Origin: Thermococcus sp.
Lineage (GTDB): Archaea > Methanobacteriota_B > Thermococci > Thermococcales > Thermococcaceae
DNA: 64,000 nt
Assembly: GCF_027012695.1 (NCBI RefSeq)
Contig: NZ_JALUYR010000047.1
Coordinates: forward strand, 1-64,000
Reading direction: 5' to 3'
The notes under the pieces: model-generated
Seen by the model: only the letters and a program-made list of their open reading frames with translations
Databases searched by the model: none
What the model was told of the DNA's origin: nothing
In this document: piece after piece, positions 17,099-25,128 of the stretch
Position numbering within the stretch: position 1 is the first letter of the stretch
Layout: the number at the start of each line of letters is the position of its first letter
Made by a program: the position numbers and the translations under genes

Positions 17099-18058
17099 AT
17101 GGAGGAAATACTGAAGGCCATCGAGGAGAAGGACTGCAAACGGGTCGCGAAGCTCCTCTACACCAAGGTCGATCAGCTCGATGATGATGAGCTCAAGGAG
17201 GTTCTCGAGAAGGCGGAAAAGCTGGCCCTCGAGTGCGAGGATTACGAGCTCTACAAGATAGTCGTCTACTACTTCCACGAGCTTCTGGGTATTAACAAAG
17301 TTCCCGAGTTCGAGAAGCTTGCCGAAGAAAAGGACACCTTCGAGGTAAAGTACCACCTCGCCGACCTCTACTACCTTATAGGTGAGCTCGAAAAGAGCCT
17401 CGAGCTCTACCGGGCGCTCCTCGAGGAGGAGGCTGCCAAGGGACACCTCGAGCACGTGGGGAAGATCTACTACGCAATGGCCATGATATACGAGGAGCTC
17501 CAGGAGTACGACAAGGCCCTTGAGCTGATGAAAAAGGCAGAGGAGGCCTTCGAGAGCCTTGGCAACGAGGAAGAGCTCCTTAGGGTCAGGATCCACAGGG
17601 CCTACGTGATGTTTGAGGCGGGTCACCCCTACGAGGCGAAGGCGATGCTCGCCGGACTTCTGCCCAAGGTTCTTGACAAGAAGGACCTCCACGTGGAGGT
17701 ACACCTCAGTTTTGAGGAGATATTCGAGGACGACGAGAACTACGATGCCGCCCTTCAGGAGTGCCTCTACGCCATGATCCACGCGAAGGGTACTGACTAC
17801 GAGGATATAGCCTTCGGTTCGCTGATGGACGTCCTGTGGCAGCTCTTCCTTGATGACGAGTTCGAGACGGTTTATCTCAACATCGATATGTTCGCGGAGG
17901 CGTTCCCCGACATGAGGAACTTCTTCGAAGCGGTCAAGGCAATAGCCCTGTACAAGGACGGCAAGATGGATGCGGAAGAGGTCAGCAAGTACCTGGAGAA
18001 GGTAACGGACGAGAGGCAGATCGAACTCCTGGAGCTCCTGGGTGAGGCGGAGCTCTAG
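17099..18058 (+). CDS. TPR-repeat protein
   Basis: The 319-residue protein is acidic and helical throughout, with tetratricopeptide repeats between about residues 80 and 230, for example ADLYYLIGELEKSLELYRALLEE and AMIYEELQEYDKALELMKKAEEA. No catalytic motif, signal peptide or membrane segment is present. TPR arrays bind other proteins; the partner is unknown. The start ATG 17099 follows GGGGTGAGGTGTT. Its stop overlaps that of the convergent CDF transporter by four bases. Confidence 0.75.
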   Translation: MEEILKAIEEKDCKRVAKLLYTKVDQLDDDELKEVLEKAEKLALECEDYELYKIVVYYFHELLGINKVPEFEKLAEEKDTFEVKYHLADLYYLIGELEKSLELYRALLEEEAAKGHLEHVGKIYYAMAMIYEELQEYDKALELMKKAEEAFESLGNEEELLRVRIHRAYVMFEAGHPYEAKAMLAGLLPKVLDKKDLHVEVHLSFEEIFEDDENYDAALQECLYAMIHAKGTDYEDIAFGSLMDVLWQLFLDDEFETVYLNIDMFAEAFPDMRNFFEAVKAIALYKDGKMDAEEVSKYLEKVTDERQIELLELLGEAEL

Positions 18059-18957
18059 TTCCCCTCCCCCTTCTTATCCCGACAGATGACGTCTTTGTCC
18101 GGGCACCGATTTGCCTCCAGCTGCACGGTAACATGGCCGATTCCGCGTTTGCCGAGGACGGCCGCGACCCGGTCAATTATGGACTGGGCTTCGCTTATAG
18201 GCATGTCGTCAACTTCCACATGGCACTCGAAGTGAACCTCCTTTTCCCCTATGCGCCAGACGTGGAAGTGGTGGGCGTTTTTAACGCCGGGGATGGATTC
18301 TATTTCGGCCTTTATCTCCTCAAGGTCAAGCTCTGGAGAGGCCTCCATCAAAACCTCAACGCTCTCCCTCAGTATCTCGTAGCCCTCCCTCAAAATGTAG
18401 AGCGAGATGAGAACCGTTATGAGGGAGTCAATCCACCCGATGCCCCACCGGATTATCAAAAGCCCGCCAACAACGACCGCCACCGAGGAGAGGGTGTCGC
18501 TCATGAGATGGAGGTAAGCGGAGCGGACGTTCATGCTCTCGTGTGCATGACCGTGGAGGAGAAAAACCGAGAGGAGGTTCGCCAGGAGCCCAATCATGGC
18601 AACCGCCAGCATCAGCGGGCCGTCTATTGGTTCAGGGTTTTTGAAGCGCCTGTAGGCCTCAACCAGGAGGAAGAGCGAAACACCAACGAGAACGGCGGAG
18701 TTTATGAAAGCCACGAGGATTTCAGCTCGCTTGTATCCGAAGGTGTACTTCTCGTTGGCCTTTCGCTCACCGATTTTTATCGCGAAGTAGCTCGCGAGTA
18801 AGCTCATCGAATCGCTGAAGTTGTGGAGGGAGTCGCTTAGCAAAGCCAAGCTCCCCGAGAGGATTCCGCCGATTACCTCTGCAATCGTGATGACCAGATT
18901 GAGAACTATCGAGAAGGCCATCCTGCCCTTAAGCTCGCCGTGGTGATGATGTCCCAT
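18055..18957 (-). CDS. Cation diffusion facilitator (CDF) metal transporter
   Basis: The 300-residue protein begins MGHHHHGELKGRMAF with a His-rich metal-binding start. Six membrane segments follow, with the CDF metal-site words LLSDSLHNFSDS (helix II) and HLMSDTLSSVAVVVGG (helix V). The cytoplasmic C-terminal domain (HHFHVWRIGEKEVHFECHVEVDD) is the usual metal-sensing dimer domain. The pattern is that of zinc/cadmium/cobalt exporters such as CzcD. ATG follows GGGTGAAGA. Metal specificity cannot be fixed here. Confidence 0.9.
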   Translation of the reverse strand: MGHHHHGELKGRMAFSIVLNLVITIAEVIGGILSGSLALLSDSLHNFSDSMSLLASYFAIKIGERKANEKYTFGYKRAEILVAFINSAVLVGVSLFLLVEAYRRFKNPEPIDGPLMLAVAMIGLLANLLSVFLLHGHAHESMNVRSAYLHLMSDTLSSVAVVVGGLLIIRWGIGWIDSLITVLISLYILREGYEILRESVEVLMEASPELDLEEIKAEIESIPGVKNAHHFHVWRIGEKEVHFECHVEVDDMPISEAQSIIDRVAAVLGKRGIGHVTVQLEANRCPDKDVICRDKKGEGN

Positions 18958-19023
18958 TCTTCACCCACCGATTTCAGGTGAAGCGAGGAACTTAAAAAGA
19001 TTTTGAGCGTTAAAATTAGCATC

Positions 19024-19344
19024 TCAACGAAGCCCCTTCAACGCATCCCCAACCTTAATGGCATCATCAACGATGACCATCTTAACTCCAGCGGAATCTA
19101 GGATCATCTTGCCCTTCGGGCAGTCCGTCCTTGATATTATGGCGTTAACGCCGAGGTTGACCAGGAAGAGGGCAACTTTTGAACCCGCGCCGTAAGGCTC
19201 CCGCCTGTAGGGGTTCTCGATAACCTTGACCCCATTAACTTTCCCGTCCTCAAGCTCGACCAGGGTGAAGGTTGGGGCCCTCACCGGGCTCTCGTGAACC
19301 TCGTCATCGAGACCACCCTTTGATGTAGGAATCGCGACCAGCAT
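19024..19344 (-). CDS. NifX/NafY-type dinitrogenase iron-molybdenum cofactor family protein
   Basis: The 106-residue protein begins MLVAIPTSKGGLDDEVHESPVRAPTFTLVE and continues NPYRREPYGAGSKVALFLVNLGVNAIISRTDCPKG, typical of the small alpha-beta domain (Pfam PF02579) that binds iron-sulfur or iron-molybdenum clusters in nitrogen-fixing bacteria. Archaea without nitrogenase carry many such proteins of unknown role. There is no nif gene nearby. ATG 19344 follows a weak GGGTAACC site. Much longer readings in this frame run opposite the transporter gene and are not real. Confidence 0.8.
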   Translation of the reverse strand: MLVAIPTSKGGLDDEVHESPVRAPTFTLVELEDGKVNGVKVIENPYRREPYGAGSKVALFLVNLGVNAIISRTDCPKGKMILDSAGVKMVIVDDAIKVGDALKGLR

Positions 19345-19434
19345 GGTTACCCATTCCAAAGGGGGGGAACAACCTTTTAACTCCTCGCCCGGCTCCATAT
19401 AACGTATGGAAAAGATTTCAGGTGAGGTGAGGGT

Positions 19435-20436
19435 ATGGAGCGAATCAGGAACTTCAACCCCGCGGCTTTCGCGAGTGTTATGGGGACCGGAGCAGTAGCG
19501 ATAGCGACGTACAGGTACTCGGGCTACTGGGATCCCCTCAGGGGGCTCGGGATAGGACTCACCTACCTCAACGCGGCACTGTACTTTATGCTCCTCGTTC
19601 CCTGGCTGCTCAGGTGGATTCTTTATCGAAAGGACGCACTCGAGGACCTGAGGCACCCCTCCCGGGGGCACTTCTACGGGACGAGCGGCGCCGCTACCAT
19701 CGTTCTCGCGGCCCAGTTTCTCTTCGTTCTCGGAAAAGAAACCATCGCATGGTACCTCTGGCTCTGGGGGGCCGCTTTGACGATTCTCTTCGCCTTCTGG
19801 ATGTCCTACGAGGTCTTCATAGCCGGAGAGGTAGACCTGAGGCACCTCTCGCCGGCGTGGTACATACCGCCGGTGGCTCTGATAATCCTCCCCTTCGGCG
19901 CGGCCTTTATGAAGGCCACAACGGGATACACGAAGGAACTCGTTACGGTAATCAACTACATGGGGTGGGGAGCCGGATTCTTCCTCTATCTGGCCCTCTA
20001 CGCCGTCGTCACGCTCCGCTTCATCAGGCACGAACTCATGCCGCCCCAGATGGCCCCGCTGATATGGATGAACCTCGGTCCGATAGGGGCTGGGATTACA
20101 GCGCTCTTCGCGCTCCTCAATAACTCTCCAATGCCTGGTAAGGAGCCGCTCTTCGTATTCGCGTTCTTCCTCTGGGGACTCGGCTTCTGGTGGCTGGTGA
20201 TGGCGGCCGCGATGACGCTCCACTACATCAGGAACATCAGCCTGCCCTACAGCAGCTCCTGGTGGGCGTTCATCTTCCCGCTAGGAGCGTTCACCAACGC
20301 TACAAGGGACATAGGGGCGGTCTTCGGCCTCAAAATACTCGATCTCTTCGGCTTTATGCTCCTATGGGTTCTCCTGGCGATGTGGCTGATTGTCGTCCTC
20401 AAGACGGCCGTTCTTCGGAAGGATACGCGCGCCTGA
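19435..20436 (+). CDS. TDT-family transporter (TehA/Mae1/SLAC1-like)
   Basis: The 333-residue protein has about ten membrane segments. It opens with RNFNPAAFASVMGTGAVA, the TDT signature in which a small conserved helix lines the channel. Later words (LRHLSPAWYIPPVALII, GWGAGFFLYLAL, WMNLGPIGAGI) are also typical. Family members carry malate, tellurite/sulfite or act as anion channels. Substrate here is unknown. The start ATG 19435 follows AGGTGAGGGT. It is divergent from the NifX-like gene and is followed by OsmC. Confidence 0.82.
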   Translation: MERIRNFNPAAFASVMGTGAVAIATYRYSGYWDPLRGLGIGLTYLNAALYFMLLVPWLLRWILYRKDALEDLRHPSRGHFYGTSGAATIVLAAQFLFVLGKETIAWYLWLWGAALTILFAFWMSYEVFIAGEVDLRHLSPAWYIPPVALIILPFGAAFMKATTGYTKELVTVINYMGWGAGFFLYLALYAVVTLRFIRHELMPPQMAPLIWMNLGPIGAGITALFALLNNSPMPGKEPLFVFAFFLWGLGFWWLVMAAAMTLHYIRNISLPYSSSWWAFIFPLGAFTNATRDIGAVFGLKILDLFGFMLLWVLLAMWLIVVLKTAVLRKDTRA

Positions 20437-20500
20437 TCCTTTCGTTCTTTCCTCCGGGAAACTCTTTAAACCCGTGAAATCACCCCCATCCGGTGATAAT

Positions 20501-20914
20501 ATGGAGCGGCTCGAGTACATTGTCGAGCTTGAGTGGGACGGCAACGTTGGGAGCTTCGCAAGGGTCAGGGAGTTTGCCTTTACCATCGATACCAACACAG
20601 ATGGTGGTTATAAAGGGCCGAATCCAACGGAGTACCTCCTTTCGGCCATAGGCGGCTGTCTGACCGTCAACTGGGGAAGACTCATCAAGAAGATGCACCT
20701 CAACGTCGAGGAGATGAGCATCGAAGTCAGGGGCTGGAGAAACCTCAAGGAGCCCCAGCTCCAGGAGATAACCTACCGCGTGAGGATTGTGACGGATGCA
20801 CCGGAGAAAAAGATACTCCGCATCAAAGAACTGTCCGAGAAGTACGGGACGGTCTTCAACACGGTCGGAAAGGAGAAGATAAATGGGGAAATCGAGATAG
20901 TCCACCCGGAGTGA
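20501..20914 (+). CDS. OsmC-family protein
   Basis: The 137-residue protein reads GPNPTEYLLSAIGGCLTVNWGRLIKK, the central OsmC/Ohr helix with its reactive Cys, and ends with SEKYGTVFNTVGKEKINGEIE. Classic OsmC enzymes reduce organic hydroperoxides with two Cys. Here the second Cys position near KYGTVFNT is not a Cys, so peroxidase activity is doubtful. ATG 20501 follows GGTGATAAT. It stands 65 bp after the TDT gene. Confidence 0.85.
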   Translation: MERLEYIVELEWDGNVGSFARVREFAFTIDTNTDGGYKGPNPTEYLLSAIGGCLTVNWGRLIKKMHLNVEEMSIEVRGWRNLKEPQLQEITYRVRIVTDAPEKKILRIKELSEKYGTVFNTVGKEKINGEIEIVHPE

Positions 20915-20921
20915 TGTCTGC

Positions 20922-21948
20922 TCAGGCGGGAACGCCGCCTTCTTCTTTCAGGGCCCTGCACTTCCAGAGGGTCGCTCTTTTCTTCAACGCCTTGACGTAG
21001 CCGACCAGGAAGGTATCTGGACGATTGGGGTTATCGCGGGCGCTATGGCCATAAGGTCGATTCCAGCGGCGAGGGCTATTGCCATGGCCGTTCCCTCGTT
21101 CTTTCCAACGGAGGTGAAGATTATATAGCCATATGGCCCCTGTAGGGTATTCCAACTGCCCTGTCCACGAAGGTCATGAAGAGGAGGGCGATGGTGTAGT
21201 AGAGGACCAGCAGGATTAAAGCTACTCCCACGATGCCTGGCTTGCTGGCTATGAGCTTCGCCTTCTCCATGAAGATGAGGAAGACGATGGTGTACATGCC
21301 GAGGAGCGAGATTGCTGGAAAGGCCGGCTTGATCCTGAGGAAGCCCTCCGGGCCGAGCTTGCCCATGAGGTAGGCCCTGGTTAGAACTCCAAGTATCATC
21401 GGCGTTATGACGACGATGAGGATGGTCTTGACGAGGAGCCAGACCGGGATCGCTACATGGTAGCTCGATGCAAAGACCTTGAGCCACGCCGGAACGGTGA
21501 CGATAGCTAAAGTGAAGCTCAAAGCCACGACGATGGTCGCAAGCTCGATGTTGCCCTTGGTGAAGCCCGTGTAGGCTATGCTCATCGAGGAGCACGGGAC
21601 GACTACCGCCAGGAGGAGTCCGAGGGCGAGCATGCGGTTAACCGGGTGGAAAAGCTCGGTCAGCCATATCGCGCCGTACATGATGAGCGGGGAGATCACA
21701 AGGCCCATCGTGAGGGCTATAGTTAACTGTTTCCCGAGCTTGGCGCTGTTCTTAAGCTCGCCGAGGCGGAGGTTTATCATCATCGGGTAGATCATGCTGA
21801 TGACGACGGGCATGTTGAGAGCCTTGAGCGTTTCGTGGTAGGGCTTGCGGTTGGCGTGCGTTCCAACGTAGAAACCTGCCAACATCGCCAGCGTAACGTA
21901 AACCGGAATGTATTTTTCGAGGTGGTTCTTAAACTTCAGCCAGTTCAT
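20922..21948 (-). pseudogene. ACR3/SBF-type arsenite permease, broken by two frameshifts
   Basis: The first 275 codons (MNWLKFKNHLEKYIPVYVTL to VGIPYRGHMAI) form a polytopic membrane protein of the bile-acid:sodium symporter/ACR3 superfamily, including PCSSMSIAYTGFTKGN. The frame then stops at TAA inside a TATATA run (about 21124). The following sequence IIFTSVGKNEGTAMAIALAAG, typical of the next helix, continues in another frame. A second break near 21015 (PIVQIP to FLVGYVKALKKR) shifts frame again before a stop at 20922. One two-base gain and one single-base loss would explain both. The start overlaps the Usp stop (ATGA). Confidence 0.8.
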
Positions 21949-22384
21949 TCCTCATCGCCACACCTGCACTTTGGCTTTATGATCAGAACGGGGCGGTAAG
22001 TCTTCTTCAGCACGCGCATTGCGGTTGAGCCGATGAGTTCCTTGGAAAAGCCAAGCTTCCCGTGGGTCGGGAGGATTATGAGCGAAACGTCCTCCTCTGC
22101 AACTTTAACTATCTCCTCCCACGGAAAGCCGAAGCGGACGACGGGCTTGACTTTGTCCGTTCTGAAAGTCTTCTTCACATCCTCGACCTTCGCCTGAGCC
22201 TCTCCATGACCTTCTCTTCAAGCTTCTTCTTTACCGCCTCAAGCTCAGGCTCCTCGGGTTCGTAGAGGAGCGAGTAGCCGTTTATGAGGTTCTCCATTGT
22301 CCCTTCGTCGATGACGTGGAGGAGAATAACCTCTTCCCCAGGGACTTCGTTTGTCCTTATGTTATCACGAGTAGCCCTATCGGC
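21945..22384 (-). pseudogene. Universal stress protein (UspA) remnant
   Basis: VILLHVIDEGTMENLINGYS and VSLIILPTHGKLGFSKELIGSTAMRVLKKTYRPVLIIKP are the first strand and the C-terminal ATP-binding half of a Usp domain. They lie in two frames, broken near 22190 where one base is missing (LRRR in one frame, KVEDVKKTF in the next). The normal N-terminus (M-x-LFPTD-type strand) is absent: at about 22384 the frame runs straight into ArsC-like sequence, so a deletion has joined the two genes. Confidence 0.75.
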
Positions 22385-22600
22385 CATCTCCCCGGTGTAG
22401 AACTTCGGCTTCTGCCCTTCGAGGGAGATGTCGACCACCTCCATAGCCTTTCTCGCGAGCGGGTCTATTTCTTTGGCCGGTTAGGTTCCGGCGCTCATGG
22501 CCCTAAAGCGCGGGCCGTCGTTGAAGCGGTTGAAGAAGGTCTCCGCCATCTGGCTTCTAGCGGAGTTCTTGACGCAGACGAAGAGGATGAGCTTTTCCAT
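22385..22600 (-). pseudogene. ArsC-type arsenate reductase remnant
   Basis: The minus strand from ATG 22600 reads [20 protein letters not shown], the low-molecular-weight phosphatase/arsenate reductase P-loop (CVKNSARS). The frame is cut by TAA at 22483-22481, within MSAGT-stop-PAKEIDPLARKAM where the family continues without a break. After QKPKFYTGEMADRA the homology ends and Usp-like sequence begins, so the C-terminal half is deleted. ArsC, Usp and the ACR3 gene together look like a former arsenic/stress operon. Confidence 0.78.
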
Positions 22601-22758
22601 CGTCTCTCACCATGGAATGCTCGAGAAAGCTTTTAAAAATCCCTCCCCTCGCCACGGAGTCTCGTTGTGGCAGGTCTGTCCAGAACCAACGGTTGAAAAC
22701 AGAAACATATGAAAAATAATTTAAATGAGATGCTTTAGCTGTAATTGGGGTGAGTGAG

Positions 22759-23193
22759 ATGCCCAACGTTGAAGCTCCCATCATCGGGAAGGACGCCCTT
22801 GGGAGACCGGTTAAGGACCTGAGTGTTATTCCGTGGTGGGGCGTTGATAGGAAGGAGATAGAGTGGTATCCCAAGATAAACTACGACGTCTGCGCCGGCT
22901 GTGGAATCTGCTTCGTCACCTGCGGGAGGCGCGTTTTCGACTGGGACGTCGAGAGGAGCGCGCCCATAGTTGCGAGGCCCTACAACTGTATGGTCGGCTG
23001 CAACACCTGCGCCATGCTCTGCCCCTGCAACGCCATAGAGTTTCCGCCGAAGGAGTACCTCAGGAAGTGGGTGGCGAGGGCGAAGGTTACGAAGAAGGCC
23101 TTTGAGATAGTCGACAGTATAATGCCCAAAAACCACATGAGCGATGGGGAGATAACCTCAACGCCGGAGCAGGACCCGCCGAAGAAAGGATAG
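22759..23193 (+). CDS. Two-cluster [4Fe-4S] ferredoxin-like protein
   Basis: The 144-residue protein has two four-Cys motifs: CAGCGICFVTC near residue 45 and CMVGCNTCAMLCPC near residue 78, enough for two [4Fe-4S] clusters. The flanks (about 40 residues before, 55 after) are longer than in plain ferredoxins. It probably passes electrons to or from an unidentified redox enzyme. ATG 22759 follows GGGGTGAGTGAG, and AATTTAAATG about 35 bp upstream may be its TATA box. It converges with the TauE/SafE gene two bases away. Confidence 0.85.
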   Translation: MPNVEAPIIGKDALGRPVKDLSVIPWWGVDRKEIEWYPKINYDVCAGCGICFVTCGRRVFDWDVERSAPIVARPYNCMVGCNTCAMLCPCNAIEFPPKEYLRKWVARAKVTKKAFEIVDSIMPKNHMSDGEITSTPEQDPPKKG

Positions 23194-23195
23194 GC

Positions 23196-23930
23196 TTAAA
23201 GAACGTTCAGAAGCGTCTTGAAGGCGATGGCGTAGATTATCAGCCCTATGACCTTCTTTACCCCCTCGGAGCTCATTTTGAAGTGCATGAGATGCGTCCC
23301 GATCCAGCCGCCGGCTATAGCAGGAATCGAAACCCAGAGAAGAAGCATCCAGTCGAGGGTCCCCATACCCCAGTAGGTTAGAAAACCGCTAAGCGAGGAG
23401 AAGAAAACAACGAGGGCCGTCGTTGAGGCGACCTTCTTCGGTTCGTAGCCGAGAACTATCAGGGCAGGGCTTATTATCCCACCGCCGCCCACTCCGAGGA
23501 GACCGCCGAGGAAACCCGCTATTCCCCCGATTATAGAGCCTTCAACGATGTGGTTGCCAGTATTTGGGTGCCTCCGCGGCTTGAAGAATATCATGACCGT
23601 TCCGGAGTAGAGCAGAAAGCCCACGAAAACCCACAAAACGTAAACCTTGGGGATGAACTTACCGGCGTAAGCACCAACCGGGGCCATGGCCGTGGCAACG
23701 AGCAGGATTGGAAGGCCGAAGCGGTGGTCGAGCTTGCCGTGTTTGAGGTTCTTGAGCGTTGCCGAGAGCATGGAGAGGGTGTTTATGAAGAGGCCGGTTG
23801 GCTTCGCCGTCATCAGCGGAATTCCGAGCCAGCCCATAGTTGGAACTATCGCTATCGCGCTCCCGACACCACCTATCGAGAACACGACGCTGAGGATGAA
23901 CGCTATTAGGGCCAGCTCCGGGTAGTTCAT
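23196..23930 (-). CDS. TauE/SafE-family anion exporter
   Basis: The 244-residue protein has about seven to eight membrane segments and the repeated family motif: GGVGSAIAIVPTM near the start and GGLLGVGGGGIISPALIVLGYEPKKVASTTALVVFF in the second half. The family exports or imports sulfite, sulfoacetate, taurine products or other organic anions. ATG 23930 is used; a GTG one codon upstream is possible. A TATA-like CTTTTTAAATG lies about 50 bp upstream on the minus strand. Confidence 0.85.
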   Translation of the reverse strand: MNYPELALIAFILSVVFSIGGVGSAIAIVPTMGWLGIPLMTAKPTGLFINTLSMLSATLKNLKHGKLDHRFGLPILLVATAMAPVGAYAGKFIPKVYVLWVFVGFLLYSGTVMIFFKPRRHPNTGNHIVEGSIIGGIAGFLGGLLGVGGGGIISPALIVLGYEPKKVASTTALVVFFSSLSGFLTYWGMGTLDWMLLLWVSIPAIAGGWIGTHLMHFKMSSEGVKKVIGLIIYAIAFKTLLNVL

Positions 23931-24036
23931 CACTCCTTCACCCCATTCGTGGACGGTTGGGTGAAGGGAATGTCATTTAAAAAGATTTTGATACGTTAGA
24001 GATGCCGATAAAAGTTGTAAAGAAAAGACTCGAGGA

Positions 24037-24513
24037 TCAGCCAGTTCCGATACACTCGCTTTCCTGCTCCTCCAGTTCGATTATCCTCCTGAGGACACAC
24101 TCAAGAACGGAGAGGTCTTTGAGAATGTCCTCGAATCTGGCCCGGGCCTCCTCCGAGTCGGTCCTTTCTGCGAGTTGACTGACTATGTCCTTCAGCGGCC
24201 TGACCTCCCTCTCCAGTATGTCCCTGGGCTGCTGGAGGAACTTCTCGAGGAAGGCCGGAACGGCGGAAAAGTATTTTGTCTTGCCCTCCTTGCGGTAGGT
24301 TACCAGGTAGTCCCGGGTGAGACGGGAGAGGGAGACGGAGACCGAGGACCTGCTGAGGTTGGTTGCTTCCGCCAGCTCGGATATTGTTAGGGGTCTGTCG
24401 CTGAGGAGGAGATGGCCGTATATCCTGCCGTCGGTATGGGTATAACCCCACCTGCTCAGGAGTTGGGCAACGATCTCGACGAATTGCCTGGAGTCCCTCT
24501 TCGATGACGCCAT
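24037..24513 (-). CDS. GbsR/MarR-type winged-helix regulator
   Basis: The 158-residue protein has a winged helix-turn-helix at about residues 35-75: LTISELAEATNLSRSSVSVSLSRLTRDYLVTYRKEGKTKYFSA. A long helical tail follows, as in GbsR-type regulators that dimerise through it. A C-terminal CVLRRIIELEEQESEC holds two Cys that might sense metal or redox state. The palindrome at 25012-25027 and the similar half site TTTTGATA near 23983 are candidate operators, by position only. Confidence 0.75.
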   Translation of the reverse strand: MASSKRDSRQFVEIVAQLLSRWGYTHTDGRIYGHLLLSDRPLTISELAEATNLSRSSVSVSLSRLTRDYLVTYRKEGKTKYFSAVPAFLEKFLQQPRDILEREVRPLKDIVSQLAERTDSEEARARFEDILKDLSVLECVLRRIIELEEQESECIGTG

Positions 24514-24578
24514 TAAACCATCCCCGGGAGCGTGCCTTAAAAACTAAAAGAAAGGGGGGGCTTAAAAAAGTTTTGAAT

Positions 24579-24946
24579 TCACGCCGTCGTTCTTTTGGAG
24601 GTTCCGGGGGAGGAGACTTCACCGGTGGCTATCATGACGCCGCCGATCAGTGCGATCCAAGCGCCGAGTGTCCAGAAGCCACCGTCAAAGGGCATCGTTA
24701 TCAGGGCAAGAATTGCGATTGTCCATCCGACGAGGCTCCTGTTGCTCTTGTAGTAGTAGGCAAGGATCATTATCGTCAGGCTAATTATTATCTCGATCCA
24801 ACCGACGGTGCTGACGCTTCCGTAGTGCCAGCCGTAGAATGTCTTGTTTGCCAGTACCAGTATGCCGTCCGTCAGTATCAGGAGGGCACCAGTATCAGGA
24901 GGGCACCCAGGATGGCGGTCCACATTCCGCTCTTTGCGGAGACCAT
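24579..24946 (-). pseudogene. Small four-helix membrane protein broken by a 17-bp duplication
   Basis: Translation from ATG 24946, behind GGAGGTGAGAAA, gives MVSAKSGMWTAILGALLILVPS and stops. The 17-bp unit that encodes GALLIL is present twice in tandem (24874-24907), which shifts the frame. After the second copy the protein continues LTDGILVLANKTFYGWHYGSV with about three more membrane segments. With one copy the gene would encode an intact protein of about 117 residues. The family is unknown to me. Confidence 0.82.
24874..24907. repeat. 17-bp tandem duplication
   Basis: AGTATCAGGAGGGCACC occurs twice head to tail (24874-24890 and 24891-24907) with no difference. Seventeen is not a multiple of three, so the second copy throws the overlapping membrane-protein gene out of frame. 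The perfect identity points to a recent event, or possibly a reversible on/off switch. Confidence 0.93.
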
Positions 24947-25011
24947 TTTCTCACCTCCCGAAGGTTCGTCAATGGTATCTCCTCACGGGATTATCTAAAT
25001 TTTACGGATTA

Positions 25012-25027
25012 TTTTGATATATCAAAA
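25012..25027. promoter_or_regulatory. Perfect 16-bp palindrome, possible operator
   Basis: TTTTGATATATCAAAA is fully self-complementary and sits in the A+T-rich spacer about 65 bp upstream of the broken membrane-protein gene start. Its centre GATATATC could double as a TATA box. The HTH gene at 24037-24513 is the nearest regulator. Confidence 0.45.
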
Positions 25028-25128
25028 ATAATTAACATATTTTTCACATCAGCCGATACCGGCATCATGGGTAGGCCAGGCTGGAACCCGCAAAAGAAAA
25101 ACTCCAGAATAAAGGAATAAGTTCAGGG

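Noticed and set aside
19345-20223. Minus-strand extension of the NifX-like frame to 399 codons
   Set aside because: The extension is antisense to the TDT transporter, and only the last 106 codons look like a protein family. The start at 19344 accounts for the real gene.
20490-20506. TGM in front of the OsmC gene
   Set aside because: GTGATA is present, but the TCAC half is nine bases away instead of five.
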